A stretch of 64,000 bases of DNA from Gammaproteobacteria bacterium. Its GTDB lineage: Bacteria > Pseudomonadota > Gammaproteobacteria > Coxiellales > Coxiellaceae. Location: assembly GCA_023266215.1 (NCBI GenBank), contig JAHFRQ010000001.1, positions 1 to 64,000 on the forward strand. Reading direction: 5' to 3'. The notes beneath the pieces are model-generated. The model was not told the origin of the DNA. It made no database searches and saw only the letters and a program-made list of their open reading frames with translations. A program made the translations under genes and the position numbers. Positions 44,569 to 52,484 of the stretch are shown one piece after another; position 1 is the stretch's first letter; each line of letters opens with the position of its first letter.

Positions 44569-45390
44569 TTAATGCATTGTCAATTCTTTCCAAGACTTCC
44601 CCGGTAATTTTGAAATTAAATTATCCATGACGCATGAAAAAGCCTGGTCGGCATTCCAATTAATTTCATCAGATAATAAAAATCTTATATCATCTCTAAA
44701 TTCATGCTGTTGCATTTTTGGAATTAAATTTTTTTCAAATTCTGCTCGACTTATTTTAATTTCATTTGCACCATTGTATTCATGAAATGTGTGAAGTACT
44801 TTTTTGCAGTCCATATCTAATTTTATTATTCCAATCCATAAATCAAATAAATCCCGACCTTTTAATCGTTGAAACAACGCGCGCAATTTTGTGCCCATTA
44901 ACTCTTCTAATTGATATGTTTTAATATTGGCCTTTCCAGAAAACCAGCGACTTTCGAATTGATAATCAAAATCCTGATATCCATAGACAGTAAAAATTTC
45001 GGTGGTGTTAATTTCAATTTTTAGACGCAAAGGAATGGGCGGACTATCTTCTGATTGAAATCGATAAATTAATTTTGCGGAGCGTGGTGTTTGTTTCCAT
45101 CGCGCCTCACCTAACCACGGACTTAATGCATCGCGAATTGCAGTTAAAACAGGACCAATCGGCTCATCTTTCATTTGTACAAAATCTAAATCCTCGCTAT
45201 ATCGCGCAGCTGGTTTGATAAATAATTTATTCAATGCAGTACCGCCGCGAAATGCTAAATTCTCTTGTATTATCTTGCTTTGATATAATGAAACTAAAGC
45301 GCGACTTAATACCAAATCTTGTTCGATTTGATATTGATAAGGCCATGGTGACTGATTGCGCCATTCATCAATATAGCTAACTGAAATCAT
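44569..45390 (-). CDS. AbiEii-like nucleotidyltransferase toxin (pair 3)
   Basis: 273 residues, closely related to the toxin at 36260-37099 along its whole length. Signature AFRGGTALNKLFIK, RYSEDLDFVQ (about residues 47-72) and EELMGTKLRALFQRLKGRDLFDLW. It overlaps the antitoxin gene by 14 bp. It is located between the lipoprotein and galU. Confidence 0.9.
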   Translation of the reverse strand: MISVSYIDEWRNQSPWPYQYQIEQDLVLSRALVSLYQSKIIQENLAFRGGTALNKLFIKPAARYSEDLDFVQMKDEPIGPVLTAIRDALSPWLGEARWKQTPRSAKLIYRFQSEDSPPIPLRLKIEINTTEIFTVYGYQDFDYQFESRWFSGKANIKTYQLEELMGTKLRALFQRLKGRDLFDLWIGIIKLDMDCKKVLHTFHEYNGANEIKISRAEFEKNLIPKMQQHEFRDDIRFLLSDEINWNADQAFSCVMDNLISKLPGKSWKELTMH

Positions 45391-46180
45391 TTAAATCACT
45401 CTCCCATTTTGCATTAATTGCTATTTTCCATTTTGCATCTCGTGGTGCACCCGTAATTGGGTAATATGGCGCTAGCCCAACTATATTTAATTTCTTATTT
45501 TTTAAATAATTATACAGAATCTGTGACAACATACTATGTCCTAATTTTTCCAAAATGTAACCCAGTCTTTGCACCCAGGTCAACTCCTTATTTTTTAAAA
45601 GCAATTTTTTTAAATCAGCAGGCTTAACTGCTTCTCCTAATTCATGAAGAATTGTCGCAACATGTCCCCATGCGCCAGACTGTCGCAAGTATAAGCACAG
45701 ATCCATCATCGTTGCTGCTGGAGTTGAGATATTCATCATGCCGCTACGCGCTTTAAGTTGTGTTACTTCTGAATCTACAATTATCTTTTTTGTGATGAAT
45801 TCAATCCTAACTCGACCACAATGAATTGATCTTCGATGTCGATCTACAACCACTTGAAAAATTTGCGCCTGCTGATGTGCTGCACCGAAATAAAGCGCAG
45901 CACTTAATAGCCCAACATAATATTTTTGCTTCCAATGATTCATCAGATCAATAATAAAATAATCCGCGGGTAGACAACCCATTTTGCGAAATTTTGGTGT
46001 CAAAATCAGATAATAACCTTTTACAATCCCAACGATTTCCTTACTTTTTTTTAGACGATAAATTGCTCTTTCAGCAGCTTTCGATGTGCACTTCAGATCA
46101 ACTTGCATTTTTTTTGCAGTAAACGAAATCTCACCTTTCGAGGTTAGCTGATCAATATAGGTTTTTGCATTTGAATTCAT
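45377..46180 (-). CDS. AbiEi-like antitoxin (pair 3)
   Basis: 267 residues. Similar to the protein encoded at 35457-36263: N-terminal winged helix, then GYYLILTPKFRKMGCLPADYFIIDLM and YYVGLLSAALYFGAAHQQAQIFQVVVD. On the minus strand a -10-like TATACT lies just before the ATG. The first gene of its two-gene operon. Confidence 0.88.
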   Translation of the reverse strand: MNSNAKTYIDQLTSKGEISFTAKKMQVDLKCTSKAAERAIYRLKKSKEIVGIVKGYYLILTPKFRKMGCLPADYFIIDLMNHWKQKYYVGLLSAALYFGAAHQQAQIFQVVVDRHRRSIHCGRVRIEFITKKIIVDSEVTQLKARSGMMNISTPAATMMDLCLYLRQSGAWGHVATILHELGEAVKPADLKKLLLKNKELTWVQRLGYILEKLGHSMLSQILYNYLKNKKLNIVGLAPYYPITGAPRDAKWKIAINAKWESDLNDFS

Positions 46181-46201
46181 AATGATAAGTATAATACACT
46201 T

Positions 46202-46224
46202 AAACCCCCTTTTAAAGGGGGTTT
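46202..46224. terminator. Hairpin downstream of galU and upstream of AbiEi
   Basis: Perfect 11-bp arms AAACCCCCTTT and AAAGGGGGTTT separated by one base. The position suits termination of the leftward ugd-pgi-galU operon, although the U-tract is short. Confidence 0.55.
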
Positions 46225-46263
46225 ATGAAATTTTTACTTATAATAACATGTGGTTAGATGATT

Positions 46264-47145
46264 TTATTGACTATTTTTCTGAAGGAAATTCAAATAAGCT
46301 TTCAGCGGCGCTGCAAATTCGGGTCTTTTAAGCGCAAAATCAATGGTTGCTTGTAGAAATCCAAAGCGATCACCGCAATCATAACGACGACCCACGATAG
46401 AACAAACAGTAATAGCTTCATAAGAAAGCAATTTTGCAAGACCATCGGTTAATTGCAATTCTCCACCCACGCCCAATTCTGTTTTTTCCAATAATTCAAA
46501 AATACGTGGCGTTAAAATATATCTTCCTGTCACAGCTAATGTTGAAGGAGAATTTTCAGGCTTTGGTTTTTCGATAATGCTCATGATTTGATTTTCAAAT
46601 TGAGAATTTTGCATCATCGATACAATACCGTATTTATCAGTATCTTCACGCTTAATATTTTCAACAGCCAACACGCTTGATTTTGTTTGTTGATATTGTT
46701 TAATCATCGCGCTTAAGCATGCTTGATCACTATATTCCATCACGTCATCCGCCAATAAAACCGCGAAAGGCTCATTGCCCACAGCAGGTTTTGCGCATAA
46801 AACCGCGTCTCCCAATCCACGCGCAACAGGTTGTCTCACATAAACAATTTTCACATCTGATGGAATAATATTGCGAACTGTTTCTAATATTGCTAATTTT
46901 CCTTTTTGCTCAAGTAAATATTCAAGCTCAAAATTACGATCAAAATAATCCTCAATAGCACGCTTTCCAGAACTGGTCACAAACACTAATTTTTTAATGC
47001 CGGCCGCTACTGCTTCTTCAACTACATATTGAATTAAAGGTTTGTCGACAATCGGCAGCATTTCTTTGGGACCTGCTTTAGTGACTGGCAGAAATCGTGT
47101 TCCCATTCCCGCAACTGGAAAAACCGCGGTTGTAATTTTCGTCAC
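46264..47145 (-). CDS. galU: UTP-glucose-1-phosphate uridylyltransferase
   Basis: Makes UDP-glucose from UTP and glucose-1-phosphate. The nucleotide-binding AVFPVAGMGTRFLPVTKAGPKEMLPIVDKPLIQYVVEEA signature (in several parts), the DD of LLADDVMEY and YDCGDRFGFLQA are present. 293 residues. It overlaps pgi by 4 bp (ATGA) and works with ugd to supply UDP-glucuronate for surface polysaccharides. Confidence 0.96.
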   Translation of the reverse strand: MTKITTAVFPVAGMGTRFLPVTKAGPKEMLPIVDKPLIQYVVEEAVAAGIKKLVFVTSSGKRAIEDYFDRNFELEYLLEQKGKLAILETVRNIIPSDVKIVYVRQPVARGLGDAVLCAKPAVGNEPFAVLLADDVMEYSDQACLSAMIKQYQQTKSSVLAVENIKREDTDKYGIVSMMQNSQFENQIMSIIEKPKPENSPSTLAVTGRYILTPRIFELLEKTELGVGGELQLTDGLAKLLSYEAITVCSIVGRRYDCGDRFGFLQATIDFALKRPEFAAPLKAYLNFLQKNSQ

Positions 47146-48713
47146 TTTTGCACTCTCCCTATTATTTTTTCAAGCAAGCCCATCGTTGAAGCATCTAATT
47201 CTTTTGGTAATTTATTCTGGCTTAAAGAATTAATTAATATATCAGCTACTTTTTTACCATGTTCAACACCCCACTGATCAAAAGGATTAATGCCCCACAT
47301 CACACTCTGAACAAAAACTTGGTGTTCATACAGGGCGAGCAACGCGCCCAATGCCTCAGGTGTTAATTGATCAATCAAAATCGTCGTGCTCGGCCGATTG
47401 CCTTCAATATGTTGATGCGCTTTTGCATCACTTGTGCCCTGCATCAGCGTTTGACTTTGTGCCAAGCAATTGGCTGCGCGCTTAATATCATACTCGTTTA
47501 ATGTTTTATTATTATCGCAATGTAATTCTAAAATAAAATCAACGGGAATAGTCTGTGTTCCTTGCATCAGCAATTGATGAAAACTATGCTGACTGTTAGG
47601 GCCGATATCGCCCCATACAAGCTGCCCGGTCGGATAATTTATTTTTTCACCATTTTGCAAAACATTTTTCCCCAAGCTTTCCATGTGTAATTGCTGCAAA
47701 AAAGCAGGCAATAATTTTAAATGCAAGCTATAAGGCACAATGGCTTTTGAATAAAGATGAAAAAAATTATTATACCAAACGCACAACAGCGCGGTGATCA
47801 CGGGACCATTTTTTTTAAAGTCAGCATGCTGAAAATGCAAATCCATTTGATGTGCGCCATGCAAAAAACGCTTAAATACCTCTATTCCATACACTAAAAT
47901 ATTAGCAAAATTAACCGCTGACCAAACAGAATAACGACCGCCGACCCAATCCCATATTCTTAAAATATTGTCTTCCAAAAATCCGGCTGCAAGCGCGCGC
48001 TCTGTTTTTTCTGTCACGGCGTAAAATTGTGATGTTGATTTTAATTTTTGATCATCAGGAAACCAGGCTTGAATAGTTTTATATATCATCATGGTTTCAG
48101 GTGTAGTAAAAGATTTTGATGCAATAATCACAATGGTAGTTTCTGGATTACACAGCTTAAGTTTTGCTTTAATATCCGCTAAATCAAATTTTGTTAAAAA
48201 ATAACACTGTGCGTTTTTAGAAATGTCTTTCTGATAATCCATTGCTTGATCAAATAGTCTGACACCCAAATCAGAGCCGCCCATGCCGACATGCAAAATA
48301 GTATTAATTGGCTTTTGAGTATAACCCAATAATTTTTTTTGATTTAATGCTTCTGCAATTTTTGCCATGCGATTTAACTCAACGTGCACTGCTTTATTGC
48401 TTTCAGCTTCTGGCGCGCGCAATGCCATGTGCAATGCGGCTTTATTTTCAGAAATATTAATTTTTTCGCCTAAAAATAAATTTTTAATAGCTTCTTTTAG
48501 CTTTAACTCGACTGCCAGCTCACACAGTAAATCAACTGTTTCTTGGGTAATAATATTTTTCGAATAATCTATCAAAAGATCAGTGACTGTTACTGAAAAT
48601 TGCTCAAATCGTTTTGGATTTTCTTGAAATAATTTTTTGAGTGAAACAGCGCGCAATTGCTCGTGATGCTTTTGTAGTTTCGTCCATGTTAATCTGTCCG
48701 TCAGCTTAATCAT
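47142..48713 (-). CDS. pgi: Glucose-6-phosphate isomerase
   Basis: Interconverts glucose-6-phosphate and fructose-6-phosphate. The signatures GGRYSVWSAVN, GMGGSDLGVRL and EHQVFVQSVMWGINPFDQWGVE-HGK are intact. 523 residues, slightly shorter than E. coli Pgi. Middle gene of ugd-pgi-galU. Confidence 0.97.
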   Translation of the reverse strand: MIKLTDRLTWTKLQKHHEQLRAVSLKKLFQENPKRFEQFSVTVTDLLIDYSKNIITQETVDLLCELAVELKLKEAIKNLFLGEKINISENKAALHMALRAPEAESNKAVHVELNRMAKIAEALNQKKLLGYTQKPINTILHVGMGGSDLGVRLFDQAMDYQKDISKNAQCYFLTKFDLADIKAKLKLCNPETTIVIIASKSFTTPETMMIYKTIQAWFPDDQKLKSTSQFYAVTEKTERALAAGFLEDNILRIWDWVGGRYSVWSAVNFANILVYGIEVFKRFLHGAHQMDLHFQHADFKKNGPVITALLCVWYNNFFHLYSKAIVPYSLHLKLLPAFLQQLHMESLGKNVLQNGEKINYPTGQLVWGDIGPNSQHSFHQLLMQGTQTIPVDFILELHCDNNKTLNEYDIKRAANCLAQSQTLMQGTSDAKAHQHIEGNRPSTTILIDQLTPEALGALLALYEHQVFVQSVMWGINPFDQWGVEHGKKVADILINSLSQNKLPKELDASTMGLLEKIIGRVQK

Positions 48714-48721
48714 TTGGTTTT

Positions 48722-50041
48722 TTAAACCCCCACGCCATAATATTCAAAGCCTGCTTCTCTTACTATTTTAGCATCAAAAATATTACGTCCGTCAAAAATC
48801 ACTGAATAACGTAAAGATTGCTTGATGAATTTCAAATCGGCATTTTTAAATTCATTCCACTCTGTTACCACCACTAAAATATCCGCGTTGATTAATGCCA
48901 TTTCTTTATTATCACACAGCAATAAGTGTTTCTCATCCGGATAAGCCCGTTGAATATGATCCATGGCCAAGGGATCAAATGCTTGCACTTTGGCGCCCGC
49001 TTCCCACAATTGTTCCATTAAAACACGGCTTGTCGCGCAACGGATATCATCCGTATTTGGCTTAAAGGCCAATCCCCACAACGCAATTGTTTTATTTTTC
49101 AAATCGCTTTTAAAGTAATCTGAAATTTTATGAAATAATAATGCCTGCTGTTGATCATTGGTTTTCAAAACGGCGTTCAAAATATGTGGCTCATAATGAT
49201 TTTCTGTTGAGATGCTGCGTAAAGCTAAAACATCTTTGGGAAAACATGAGCCACCAAAACCGCAGCCGGCATTTAAAAATTTTTCGTTAATACGAGAGTC
49301 AGAACCAATGCCTTTTTTAACAGCTAAAATATTGGCGCCCAATTTTTCTGCAATTTGGCTCATTTCATTCATAAAACTAATTTTAGTCGCCAAAAATGCA
49401 TTGGCTGCGTACTTGGTTAATTCTGCAGAAGCTAAATCCATTGAAAACAAGGGGTGACTTTTTTGCGTCAGCGGCAAATATAACTCTTGCATAATTTTTA
49501 GTGCTTTCTCACTGTCAATTCCAATTACAATTCGTTCTGGCGCTAAACAATCTTTAACAGCTTGTCCTTCCCGTAAAAATTCGGGATTGGATACGACATC
49601 ACAATCAATCTGCTTATTTCTATTGTTAAGCTCTCGTAAAATAATTTCTTTAACCTGTTTTGCGGTGCCAACCGGAACCGTTGATTTATTAACAATGCAG
49701 CAGTAATTTTTCATCCGTTTGCCTATTTGCTCTGCAACCGCCGTCACATATTGTAAATCAGCTGAGCCATCTGGTTTTGACGGTGTCCCCACAGCAATTA
49801 TTTGGATTGAAGCAAAATCAACCGCAAGAGCAATATCGGTTGTGAATTGCAAATTTTTTGAAGCCAGATTTTTATGCAGCAGATTTTCTAGGTTTTCTTC
49901 ATAAATAGGTAATTTTCCCTGCTTTAACGCATTGATTTTAGGCTCATCAATATCAACACAACAGACAATATGGCCCAATTCTGCAAAACAAATTCCGGTG
50001 ACTAATCCGACATAGCCTGCACCATAAATAGCAATTTTCAT
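48722..50041 (-). CDS. ugd: UDP-glucose 6-dehydrogenase
   Basis: Oxidises UDP-glucose to UDP-glucuronate with NAD. The Rossmann motif IYGAGYVGLVTGICFAELGH is N-terminal and the catalytic Cys lies in NAGCGFGGSCFPKDVLAL; LWGLAFKPNTDDIRCATS is the C-terminal UDP-binding signature. 439 residues. First gene of the operon with pgi and galU. Confidence 0.97.
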   Translation of the reverse strand: MKIAIYGAGYVGLVTGICFAELGHIVCCVDIDEPKINALKQGKLPIYEENLENLLHKNLASKNLQFTTDIALAVDFASIQIIAVGTPSKPDGSADLQYVTAVAEQIGKRMKNYCCIVNKSTVPVGTAKQVKEIILRELNNRNKQIDCDVVSNPEFLREGQAVKDCLAPERIVIGIDSEKALKIMQELYLPLTQKSHPLFSMDLASAELTKYAANAFLATKISFMNEMSQIAEKLGANILAVKKGIGSDSRINEKFLNAGCGFGGSCFPKDVLALRSISTENHYEPHILNAVLKTNDQQQALLFHKISDYFKSDLKNKTIALWGLAFKPNTDDIRCATSRVLMEQLWEAGAKVQAFDPLAMDHIQRAYPDEKHLLLCDNKEMALINADILVVVTEWNEFKNADLKFIKQSLRYSVIFDGRNIFDAKIVREAGFEYYGVGV

Positions 50042-50094
50042 ACGGCTTCACTTTAAGTTTAAAAAGCTTGATTTCGCGTGGATTATATACAAAA

Positions 50095-51531
50095 TTAGGC
50101 GTTAGGCGCAACAAACCCACCGCCCAGCGCGTTGATTAGCTCCACTGTTGAAACCATTCGCAGCGTTGTAATATCAACAGCGCTTTTTTCAGCGTTATAA
50201 GCCGCAACTTGAGATGTCAGGACATTGATATAAGAAGCTGTGCCAAATTGATATTGATTTAATGTTAGCTGCAATGCAATTTCAGCGTCTTTGGCTGCTT
50301 TATTTTGCACGACGCCTTGTGATTTTAAAACCCGCACTGATACAAGATTATCTTCTACGTTTTGAAATGCGGCCAAAACAGTTTGTCGATATTGCGCAAC
50401 CGTTGCATTGTAATTAGCACGCGCTGCTGCTGTGGTTGCCGATCGCAATCCACCATCTAATAATGTTTGCGCCAATAAGGGCCCTACAGACCAGCTATAA
50501 AAGGGTGATCTGAAAAAATTATTGATACTTTGCATGGAGGCTTCGGGAGACAGCGTTAACGTTGGATAATACGCCGCAATCGCGACGCCAATTTGCGCAT
50601 TGGCTTGCGCCATGCCTCTTTCAGCGGCTGCAATATCAGGTCGTCTTTCTAATAAAGCCGATGGCAATGTGGCGGGAATAACGGGCGGCGCTCCAAAAAA
50701 AGGATGATAAGGCAGCGATAAATCAGCGGGCGCTTTACCAATTAGTACAGCAATCGCATGTTCGTATTGCCCGCGATTAATGCCCAAATTAATCAGTAAC
50801 GATTGCGCATTTTCAAGCTGCGATCGCGCTTGCACAATATCCTCCATCGACGCTGTGCCATTTTTAAATTCTTCTTTGGTTAGCGTTAAAATTTTCTGAT
50901 CGGATTTAACAGTTGCTGCTAATAATTGATGATCACTGTCAACACCACGCAGCTGAAAGTAAAACTGTGCCAATGAAGCTTGTGCTGATAATCTGGCAGC
51001 GGCTAATTGTGCTTGGCTGATTTGCGCACCCGCAACATTGGCTTCAACATTGCGGCGCACATTGCCCCATAAATCCGCTTCCCAAGAAGCAGCAAGACTA
51101 ATTTGATTCACATTACTGCTATCTGAATTTCCACTTCCGATTGGGCCAGAATTCGGCGCAGAGCCTGTTACTTGTTGCATACTACTAGCATTGACTGACA
51201 ACGATGGAAAATAAGCGGCTCTGGCTTCTTGAACCAATGCCAACGCTTGTTGATACTGCGCAGCAGCGGCTTTAATATTTTGATTCGAGATATTTAGCTG
51301 TGACTCTAACGAATTCAAAGCAGGGTCATTAAAAACTAACCACCATTGGCCTTTTGGAAATAAATCGGCAGGCTGCGCTTTTTGCCAATCAGCCGTATGA
51401 ATTTCTTTATAGCTTTGCGGCACAGGAATGCTCGGGCGCTGATAATCTGGTCCCACCGTGCAGCCGCATAACATGGCTGCAAGCGCGCTGATTGAAAAAG
51501 TAAAAATTCGCCGATGCATACTGCTCATCAC
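50095..51531 (-). CDS. RND efflux outer-membrane channel lipoprotein (OprM/NodT family)
   Basis: 478-residue TolC-like channel component. Lipobox MLCGC followed by TVGPDYQRP is the NodT/OprM family signature; two OEP repeats include the long periplasmic helices (QYQQALALVQEARAAYFPS, ANAQIGVAIAAYYPTLTLS). It belongs to the adaptor-permease-permease operon at 52436-59695, from which it is separated by an inserted gene pair. The ATG at 51531 has no clear ribosome-binding site because an inverted repeat (51533-51560) abuts it; the Met four codons later (51519) is also possible. Confidence 0.93.
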   Translation of the reverse strand: MMSSMHRRIFTFSISALAAMLCGCTVGPDYQRPSIPVPQSYKEIHTADWQKAQPADLFPKGQWWLVFNDPALNSLESQLNISNQNIKAAAAQYQQALALVQEARAAYFPSLSVNASSMQQVTGSAPNSGPIGSGNSDSSNVNQISLAASWEADLWGNVRRNVEANVAGAQISQAQLAAARLSAQASLAQFYFQLRGVDSDHQLLAATVKSDQKILTLTKEEFKNGTASMEDIVQARSQLENAQSLLINLGINRGQYEHAIAVLIGKAPADLSLPYHPFFGAPPVIPATLPSALLERRPDIAAAERGMAQANAQIGVAIAAYYPTLTLSPEASMQSINNFFRSPFYSWSVGPLLAQTLLDGGLRSATTAAARANYNATVAQYRQTVLAAFQNVEDNLVSVRVLKSQGVVQNKAAKDAEIALQLTLNQYQFGTASYINVLTSQVAAYNAEKSAVDITTLRMVSTVELINALGGGFVAPNA

Positions 51532-51532
51532 A

Positions 51533-51560
51533 ATTAGTAATAACCCACCATATTACTAAT
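51533..51560 (-). promoter_or_regulatory. Inverted repeat directly upstream of the OprM-type gene
   Basis: ATTAGTAAT (51533-51541), a 10-bp spacer, ATTACTAAT (51552-51560). This symmetric site adjoins the start codon and could be an operator. Part of it is copied at the other flank of the inserted gene pair. Confidence 0.55.
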
Positions 51561-51704
51561 CACAGTTAGTAAAAATCAAGGATGGGTGGCAAAGGTAAAA
51601 AAGACAAGGTTCTTTTTACCCTGTGAGGTAAAAAAGACAAGGTTCTTTTTTACCTTTGCTTTCGATCGAAGTACAAAAAGTACAAATAGACCGCTGGGTT
51701 TGTA
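51543..51704. repeat. Direct repeat flanking the toxin-antitoxin-like pair (left copy)
   Basis: Imperfect direct repeat of 52359-52484. Shared blocks include ATTAGTAAAAATCAAGGATGG, read in part as TTAGTAAAAATCAAGGATG, and AGCAAAGGTAAAAAAGACAA or near variants, followed by a copy of the end of the RND gene. The AAAAAAGACAAGGTTC hairpin occurs twice in this copy. Confidence 0.85.
51650..51704 (-). pseudogene. Remnant 3' end of an RND permease gene
   Basis: On the minus strand it reads TNPAVYLYFLYFDRKQR and stop, against TTPVVYLYFDRKKR and stop at the end of the intact permease (52436). It has no upstream coding sequence. It is the counterpart of the yqeY remnant at 37107 and shows that the inserted pair is bounded by two copies of the permease gene end. 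Confidence 0.82.
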
Positions 51705-51757
51705 TATTCGTATATTCGTATATTGGTATATTGGTATATTGGTATATTAGTATTTTA
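51702..51757. repeat. 8-bp tandem repeat array (GTATATTN)
   Basis: Seven consecutive 8-mers: GTATATTC twice, GTATATTG three times, GTATATTA, then GTATTTTA. They end about 20 bp before the -10 hexamer (TATACT, 51778-51783) of the toxin-antitoxin-like pair. Confidence 0.9.
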
Positions 51758-51807
51758 CTAATTTCCTAAATTCGTGCTATACTAACGGTGTTATCAGAGA
51801 GGTTACT

Positions 51808-52086
51808 ATGAACGCACAAGTCAAAGTTGTAGGCTCCAACGGTCAAATATCGCTTGGCAAGGAATTTGCTGGCAAAACAATTGTCATTGAGCAAATCAGC
51901 GTTGGTTCCTGGATTATTAAAGCAGGTCAGTTTATTCCGGACTCTGAAAAATGGCTTTATCAAATAAAGCACTTATCAAAGTTAGATAAAGCGCTTAATT
52001 GGGCTGAAAAAAACAAGCCTGTTGAAAATCTAGAAATCATCGCCAAGGGAATTGAGCATGGCAAAAATAAAAATAGACATGAATAA
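51808..52086 (+). CDS. Putative antitoxin (AbrB/SpoVT-like)
   Basis: 92 residues. N-terminal VKVVGSNGQISLGKEFAGKTIVIEQISVGSWIIKAG resembles the swapped-hairpin DNA-binding fold of AbrB-type antitoxins (V-x-x-x-G-Q-I-x-L pattern). The C-terminal half is helical and likely binds the partner. GAGAGG precedes the ATG; a TATACT -10 lies upstream. It overlaps the next gene by 29 bp. Assignment rests on size, fold pattern and pairing. Confidence 0.7.
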   Translation: MNAQVKVVGSNGQISLGKEFAGKTIVIEQISVGSWIIKAGQFIPDSEKWLYQIKHLSKLDKALNWAEKNKPVENLEIIAKGIEHGKNKNRHE

Positions 52087-52354
52087 TCCTGATTTTCAGC
52101 ACGACCTTTTTTCTCTTGAAAAAATAGAGCAGCATGCTCTGATCAAAACACTGAGAAAAATAGCACAAATGCATTGGGAACAACTTTATGCTGATCACGG
52201 ATTAAATTGGGAAGAAATTCTTTCTAAGCGATCTCGATCGGGCGATAAAATTTTCTCGTTCCGTTTTTCGCAAAAGTATCGCGCAACTGCACTGCGTCAA
52301 AATGATTTTTTAAGATTACTGACATTGCACGCTGATCATGATTCAGCATACTGA
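52058..52354 (+). CDS. Putative toxin partner (RelE/HigB-fold-like)
   Basis: 98 residues from ATG 52058 (MAKIKIDMNNPDFQHDLF). The C-terminal half SRSGDKIFSFRFSQKYRATALRQNDFLRLLTLHADHDSAY has the strand pattern and basic residues of RelE-like RNases (RFSQKYRATA..., LTLHADHD). It overlaps the putative antitoxin gene, a typical toxin-antitoxin layout. Toxicity is inferred. Confidence 0.7.
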   Translation: MAKIKIDMNNPDFQHDLFSLEKIEQHALIKTLRKIAQMHWEQLYADHGLNWEEILSKRSRSGDKIFSFRFSQKYRATALRQNDFLRLLTLHADHDSAY

Positions 52355-52358
52355 TGAA

Positions 52359-52484
52359 ACCCACCGCCATATTACGAATCACGATTAGTAAAAATCAAGG
52401 ATGGATAGCAAAGGTAAAAAAGACAAGGTTCTTTTTTACCTTTTCTTTCGGTCAAAATATAAATACACCACTGGGGTTGTATAA
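52359..52484. repeat. Direct repeat flanking the toxin-antitoxin-like pair (right copy)
   Basis: Partner of 51543-51704. It has one copy of the GGTAAAAAAGACAAGG hairpin, whose right arm overlaps the permease stop codon (52436-52438). Confidence 0.85.

Larger units (their letters stand above)
51543..52484. mobile_element. Toxin-antitoxin mini-island at the 3' end of an RND gene
   Basis: The segment between the repeats contains only the two small genes. One repeat copy continues into the intact permease end and the other carries the displaced permease end. No recombinase is present. Confidence 0.6.

Noticed and set aside
44399-44593. Minus-strand 64-residue open frame overlapping the lipoprotein end
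   Set aside because: It overlaps a likely terminator and the SMHYG coding sequence, with no ribosome-binding site or similarity.
51702-51757. Short tandem repeats considered as a CRISPR array
   Set aside because: Units are 8 bp with no spacers and no cas genes nearby; it is a microsatellite.
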